From positions 186,001 through 250,000 of the forward strand of contig JACMLM010000035.1 of the NCBI GenBank assembly GCA_014379595.1: DNA of 64,000 nt, written 5' to 3'. A program made the translations under genes and the position numbers. Source of the DNA: Anaerolineales bacterium. Its GTDB lineage: Bacteria; Chloroflexota; Anaerolineae; Anaerolineales; Villigracilaceae. The notes under the pieces are model-generated. The model made no database searches. It saw nothing but the letters and a program-made list of their open reading frames with translations, and was not told the DNA's origin. Each line of letters begins with the position of its first letter. Positions within the stretch are counted from its first letter, which is position 1. Shown here piece by piece: positions 60,862 through 64,000 of the stretch.

Positions 60862-61086
60862 ATGAACAAAGAAGAAATCGTATATCACCTACGCGGACGT
60901 TGGAAAGAAGTTGAAGAAATTCAGCGGCAAGAATTACGTGCTATGACCTTGGAAGAACGCTGGCAAAAATTGAATGCCATTGTGCGATTTGCAATTGAAT
61001 CCGGGATGAAAATAAAAAATGATGGAAGCGAGATGGAAGTAATTTTGCGTTGGGCAAAATTAAAGGCAATGTATGAATCTCGATAA
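60862..61086 (+). CDS. Small protein paired with a nucleotidyltransferase
   Basis: A 74-residue, highly charged, mostly helical protein (KEEIVYHLRGRWKEVEEI, TLEERWQKLNAIVRFAIE). It is followed by a nucleotidyltransferase gene that overlaps its 3' end by 14 bp. Such a small-partner plus nucleotidyltransferase pair resembles toxin-antitoxin modules (MNT/HEPN or AbiE type), but the partner here is neither a recognisable HEPN nor an AbiEi protein. The role remains inference. Confidence 0.6.
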   Translation: MNKEEIVYHLRGRWKEVEEIQRQELRAMTLEERWQKLNAIVRFAIESGMKIKNDGSEMEVILRWAKLKAMYESR

Positions 61087-61648
61087 AAGTCTCGAACCTT
61101 TTCGTGCCACAATCGAGTCTCTTAATCACTTACTTGAAAAACATAATTACCAAGGAGTAGTTATCGGCGGTGTGGCTGTGGGTTTTTTAGGCAAACCCCG
61201 TTTTACAGCCGATGTAGACGCAGTACTTCTCCTGTCAATACAAGATGTTTCAAAGTTCCTTGAACTGGCAGAGAGTGAAAATATTGAACCTCGTATTCAA
61301 AATGTAGAAGAGTTTGCAAAGAAGAATCGAGTTCTACTTTTAAAGCATTCCCCTACAAATATTGAAATTGACATTTCACTTGGAGTTATGCCATTTGAAG
61401 AAGAGCTTATTGAAAGAGGAAGCATAAAATCTTTTGCAAATCTTTCTGTGCATTTGCCTACTCCCGAAGACCTGATTATTATGAAAGCGATAGCCCATCG
61501 CCCAAAAGATTTGGAAGATATTCGAACCATTGTTGATAGCAATCCGAATCTCGACATGAAACGCATCGAACAATGGATTACAGACTTTGCCGAAGTTTTA
61601 GAAATGCCAGATTTGTGGAAGCAAATAGAAGAAATCTTGAAAAGATAA
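61073..61648 (+). CDS. Nucleotidyltransferase fold protein, probable TA or defence component
   Basis: A 191-residue protein with a DNA polymerase beta-type nucleotidyltransferase core: VIGGVAVGFLGKPRFTADVD, where GG, R-T and DxD are the classic positions, followed by TNIEIDISLGV with the third acidic residue. It resembles the AbiEii/MNT superfamily and lacks the extra domains of tRNA nucleotidyltransferases. It overlaps the small gene before it. The module has its own promoter and is bracketed by repeats of the cysS end, so it was probably acquired. Confidence 0.75.
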   Translation: MNLDKSLEPFRATIESLNHLLEKHNYQGVVIGGVAVGFLGKPRFTADVDAVLLLSIQDVSKFLELAESENIEPRIQNVEEFAKKNRVLLLKHSPTNIEIDISLGVMPFEEELIERGSIKSFANLSVHLPTPEDLIIMKAIAHRPKDLEDIRTIVDSNPNLDMKRIEQWITDFAEVLEMPDLWKQIEEILKR

Positions 61649-61653
61649 AAATG

Positions 61654-61713
61654 AAAGAACTCGGCGTGACGATTGAAGACAGAAAAGATGGAACAACCTG
61701 GAGATGGGGATAG
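61654..61713 (+). repeat. 60-bp direct repeat, right copy
   Basis: A copy of the cysS 3' end including the TAG. Preceded by ATG at 61651, it forms a 20-codon frame (MKELGVTIEDRKDGTTWRWG) that is likely non-functional, being a relic of the coding end of cysS. Confidence 0.95.
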
Positions 61714-61720
61714 ATTCACA

Positions 61721-61996
61721 ATGAGCAATAACAATTCTGAAGGAAGTGACAATTCCAATAAAGATTTATTAATAAGCCGATGGAATGAATTGTCACCAGA
61801 AGAAGTTTTATCTGATGCATTTCATGAAATCAGAAATCCTATATATCAAATTGTGGGTTTTATAAGCATGCTTAAAGACACAAATCTATCTTCTGATGAA
61901 ATTTCTCGTATTGTTAATAATTTGTTCGATCAGGCCATTCATTCAAAAAACATTGTCGATTCAGTTTATGACTATATAAATACAAAGCAAAAATAG
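61721..61996 (+). CDS. Stand-alone HisKA-like (histidine kinase dimerisation) protein
   Basis: A 91-residue protein. AFHEIRNPIYQIVGFISMLK followed by a second helix (IVNNLFDQAIHSKNIVDSVY) resembles the dimerisation and phosphoacceptor helices of histidine kinases (H-box HExRNP, where His would be residue 40 or so). There is no ATPase domain, so it is either a phosphotransfer/docking module or a truncated kinase. A longer frame from 61673 would overlap the repeat, so the ATG at 61721 was chosen. No response regulator is adjacent. Confidence 0.65.
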   Translation: MSNNNSEGSDNSNKDLLISRWNELSPEEVLSDAFHEIRNPIYQIVGFISMLKDTNLSSDEISRIVNNLFDQAIHSKNIVDSVYDYINTKQK

Positions 61997-62048
61997 AGTA
62001 GGTCATGCTTGAAGCGTGACTTATTTTATTTCAAGTAAAATCAATAAT

Positions 62049-62777
62049 ATGAAAGAGTTTATCTATTCCCGCAATGCTGTCTATGAAGTGCTGCAAGCCA
62101 AGCGCAGACAGATATTTTCGATTGAGATCGGCGAAGGGGTGCAGGAAAAAGGCAAAATAGCTGAGATCCTCAAACTGGCTCAACAGAATAAAATAAAAGT
62201 CAATCGTGTGGGGCGTCCCAAACTGGACAAGGTTCATCAGAACAATCAAGGTATTGTGGCCGAGGTCAGCGGGTATCCATATTCAGACGTAATTGAAATT
62301 CTTGAAAACGCAAAAGGAGAGTTACCTTTTATGTTGATGCTTGATTCCCTGCAAGACCCGCAGAATTTTGGCACGCTCATCCGCACAGCGGAGGCGCTTG
62401 GTGTGCATGGCGTGGTCATTCCAACCGCGCGCACAGTGGATGTGACTCCTGCTGTGGTCAACGCGTCATCTGGCGCGAGTGAGCATATGCTCATTGCGCA
62501 GGCGAATTTGTCTCAGACAATTGATGCGCTCAAAGAGAATGATGTGTGGGTCGTCGGACTGGATCAGGCTGGGGCGGAGATCGAAGCTAGCTCTCGTCAC
62601 CTCAAAGGCGCATTGGGACTCGTCGTCGGTTCGGAAGGCGAAGGCCTGCATGACCTCGTCCGCAAGAAATGTGATGTTGTTTTAAAACTTCCGATGCGTG
62701 GCAAAATCGAATCATTGAACGCGGCAGTGGCAGGGTCTGTTGCGTTATATTTGGCTTATCTTTCGCGCTCGAAATAA
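62049..62777 (+). CDS. rlmB: 23S rRNA 2'-O-methyltransferase RlmB/TrmH-like
   Basis: A 242-residue SpoU-family methyltransferase. The N-terminal substrate-binding domain (YSRNAVYEVLQAKRRQIF) is followed by the trefoil-knot catalytic domain: LDSLQDPQNFGTLIRTAEALG (motif 1), VVGSEGEGLHDLVRKKCDVV (motif 2) and LPMRGKIESLNAAVAGSVAL (motif 3). The length fits RlmB, which methylates a guanosine in 23S rRNA. The start at 62049 gives the proper N-terminus. A palindromic repeat follows at 62779. Confidence 0.9.
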   Translation: MKEFIYSRNAVYEVLQAKRRQIFSIEIGEGVQEKGKIAEILKLAQQNKIKVNRVGRPKLDKVHQNNQGIVAEVSGYPYSDVIEILENAKGELPFMLMLDSLQDPQNFGTLIRTAEALGVHGVVIPTARTVDVTPAVVNASSGASEHMLIAQANLSQTIDALKENDVWVVGLDQAGAEIEASSRHLKGALGLVVGSEGEGLHDLVRKKCDVVLKLPMRGKIESLNAAVAGSVALYLAYLSRSK

Positions 62778-62778
62778 A

Positions 62779-62850
62779 TTAACCGCGAAGAGCGCGAAGG
62801 TCGCTAAGAAAAAAATTTTAACTTTGCGCTCTTCGCGTGCTTCGCGGTAA
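62779..62850. repeat. Palindromic CCGCGAAG-type repeat
   Basis: TTAACCGCGAAGAGCGCGAAG pairs imperfectly with CTTTGCGCTCTTCGCG and GCTTCGCGGTAA, separated by an A/T-rich centre. It lies between rlmB and the glycosidase gene. Similar shorter words occur near 59374-59412. Confidence 0.55.
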
Positions 62851-62885
62851 AAGAACTACTCGACTACCTAACTAGGAAACTAACT

Positions 62886-64000
62886 ATGCCTCAAGCAACA
62901 TTTCATTTTCCAAAAGGATTTTTGTGGGGAACGGCAACAGCTTCGCATCAAGTGGAAGGTAACAACACGAATAACAATTGGTATGCCTGGGAGGAAGCGG
63001 GGCATACTATCCAGAAATCAGGTTTGGCGGCTGATTGGTGGGGCGGACGTTGGCGCGAAGACTTTGACCGTGCTGCCGAAACTGGACAGAACGCGCATCG
63101 CTTCTCTGTGGAGTGGAGTCGCATTCAACCTACACCTGATTCATGGGATGAAGATGCAATCGAAAAATATCGCAACATGCTGCGCGGATTGAGGGAACGC
63201 AACATCACAGCTTTGGTTACGCTGCATCATTTCACCGACCCATTATGGGTCACCGAAAAAGGGGGATGGGAAAACGATGAGATCGTAAAATTATTCGAAA
63301 AGTTCACGCGCAAAGTTGTAGACGCTTTGAAGGAATACAACACACTCTGGTGCACGATCAACGAGCCGAACATATATGCTTTAAGCGGATATGTGCAAGG
63401 TGCGTTTCCACCTGGAAAGCACGATCTAAAATTATCCATGCGCGTCATAGGCAATATGGTACGTGCTCATGCCGCGGCCTATCGTGCAATTCATGAACTA
63501 CAACCAGAAGCAAGAGTTGGTTACGCTTTACATTATCGCCCGATGGTTCCGCGAGTGAAATGGTCCCCATTGGACAGGCTCATGCGTAACATTCGTTACA
63601 GCGGAGTCAACATGGGATTCCCATCCGCAATCTCCACGGGCATAATGAAGTCACCTGTTGGCAATCAGAATATTCCTGAAGCTAAAGGCACACAGGATTA
63701 TCTCGGCTTGAATTATTATTCTGTTGATACAGTTTGGTTTGATATTACAAAACCTGGTGAATTGTTTTCAAACAGCGGTTATCCTAAAAATGCTGATATG
63801 AGTGATAACAATTTTCTCGCAAATATTCCCCATGGAATTTTTAATTCCATCAAATGGATTCAGAACACATATCCCAACCTGCCGATTATCATCACCGAAA
63901 ACGGCGTAGAAGATTCTGACGATCATATGCGTCCACGCTATTTGGCACAGCATCTTCATCAAGTATGGCGTGCGGTCAACTTCAACTGGCCCGTGAAGGG
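62886..64000 (+). CDS. Glycoside hydrolase family 1 (beta-glucosidase type), 3' end cut by the window edge
   Basis: The first 371 complete codons of a GH1 enzyme. FPKGFLWGTATASHQVEGNN is the N-terminal signature. The acid/base Glu lies in TINEPN and the nucleophile Glu in IITENG. HRFSVEWSRIQP and LHHFTDPLWV are also classic. The family hydrolyses beta-linked glucosides, galactosides or related oligosaccharides, with no signal peptide visible. About 60-80 residues of the C-terminus should be missing. Confidence 0.95.
   Translation, partial: MPQATFHFPKGFLWGTATASHQVEGNNTNNNWYAWEEAGHTIQKSGLAADWWGGRWREDFDRAAETGQNAHRFSVEWSRIQPTPDSWDEDAIEKYRNMLRGLRERNITALVTLHHFTDPLWVTEKGGWENDEIVKLFEKFTRKVVDALKEYNTLWCTINEPNIYALSGYVQGAFPPGKHDLKLSMRVIGNMVRAHAAAYRAIHELQPEARVGYALHYRPMVPRVKWSPLDRLMRNIRYSGVNMGFPSAISTGIMKSPVGNQNIPEAKGTQDYLGLNYYSVDTVWFDITKPGELFSNSGYPKNADMSDNNFLANIPHGIFNSIKWIQNTYPNLPIIITENGVEDSDDHMRPRYLAQHLHQVWRAVNFNWPVK

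Noticed and set aside
60823-61720. Integrated plasmid or phage at cysS
   Set aside because: The module contains only two small genes, with no integrase, recombinase or transposase, so the duplication is reported without naming a mobile element class.
1-64000. tRNA or rRNA genes
   Set aside because: No cloverleaf with CCA-type acceptor and T-loop sequence, and no rRNA-like conserved block, was recognised by eye on either strand.

Overview
The window looks like chromosome of a moderately AT-rich bacterium, most likely Chloroflexota of the class Anaerolineae. That assignment is an inference from gene content, not from a marker gene. The clues are the SCO1664/DUF3090 gene pair, many lipoproteins with a Thr/Pro-rich stalk after the lipobox cysteine, sortase domains fused to large Ig-like/MBG repeat proteins, a stand-alone methylmalonyl-CoA mutase catalytic subunit, and frequent short palindromic repeats. 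No rRNA, tRNA, CRISPR array or transposase was found.

Layout, positions 1-24100. A truncated GAF-GAF-PAS sensor and a HAD phosphatase diverge from a shared control region. A MarR regulator and a two-gene heterodimeric ABC exporter follow, then a membrane-anchored TIR protein and a TerC family protein preceded by a manganese (yybP-ykoY type) riboswitch. Next comes a minus-strand run of exported proteins: an M1 peptidase, a small membrane protein, two alkaline-phosphatase-superfamily phosphodiesterases, a lipoprotein and a toast_rack/LiaF-like lipoprotein, with urocanase embedded. RadA, homoserine dehydrogenase, SCO1664, DUF3090, methylmalonyl-CoA mutase and a GPH-type sugar symporter complete this part.

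Positions 24100-39000 hold the most unusual locus. Two very large secreted repeat proteins (2699 and 1301 residues) each end in an IPVTG motif followed by a complete sortase domain. Between them is a separate secreted sortase-like protein whose leader carries two tandem c-di-GMP-I riboswitches. The first aptamer is followed by an intrinsic terminator and the second by a hairpin enclosing the ribosome binding site and start codon. Two paralogous 74-residue HTH-like proteins lie next to the 1301-residue gene, and three strong TTGAC[AT]-16/17-TATAAT promoters drive the minus-strand genes. I read this as a candidate c-di-GMP-linked surface display or adhesion system.

Positions 39000-64000 carry a YprB-like nuclease; a redox operon (STAS, ferric-reductase-like flavocytochrome, STAS, degenerate rhodanese and a 59-residue CxxC membrane peptide); a Fur/Zur-type regulator with its own Fur-box-like operator and a Znu/Mnt-type ABC importer; an SRPBCC protein; a beta-propeller lipoprotein; two M1 peptidases; an Rrf2 regulator with riboflavin genes, an SDR, an alpha/beta hydrolase, an EamA transporter and a Nudix hydrolase; HAD and MoaA; a PIN/TRAM protein; CysS; a nucleotidyltransferase module bracketed by a 60-bp duplication of the cysS 3' end; an isolated HisKA-like protein; RlmB; and a truncated GH1 glycosidase.

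Genes 1202, 39021, 48242, 54027 and 60862 have a -10 box only 6-7 nt before the start codon, which suggests common leaderless transcripts.
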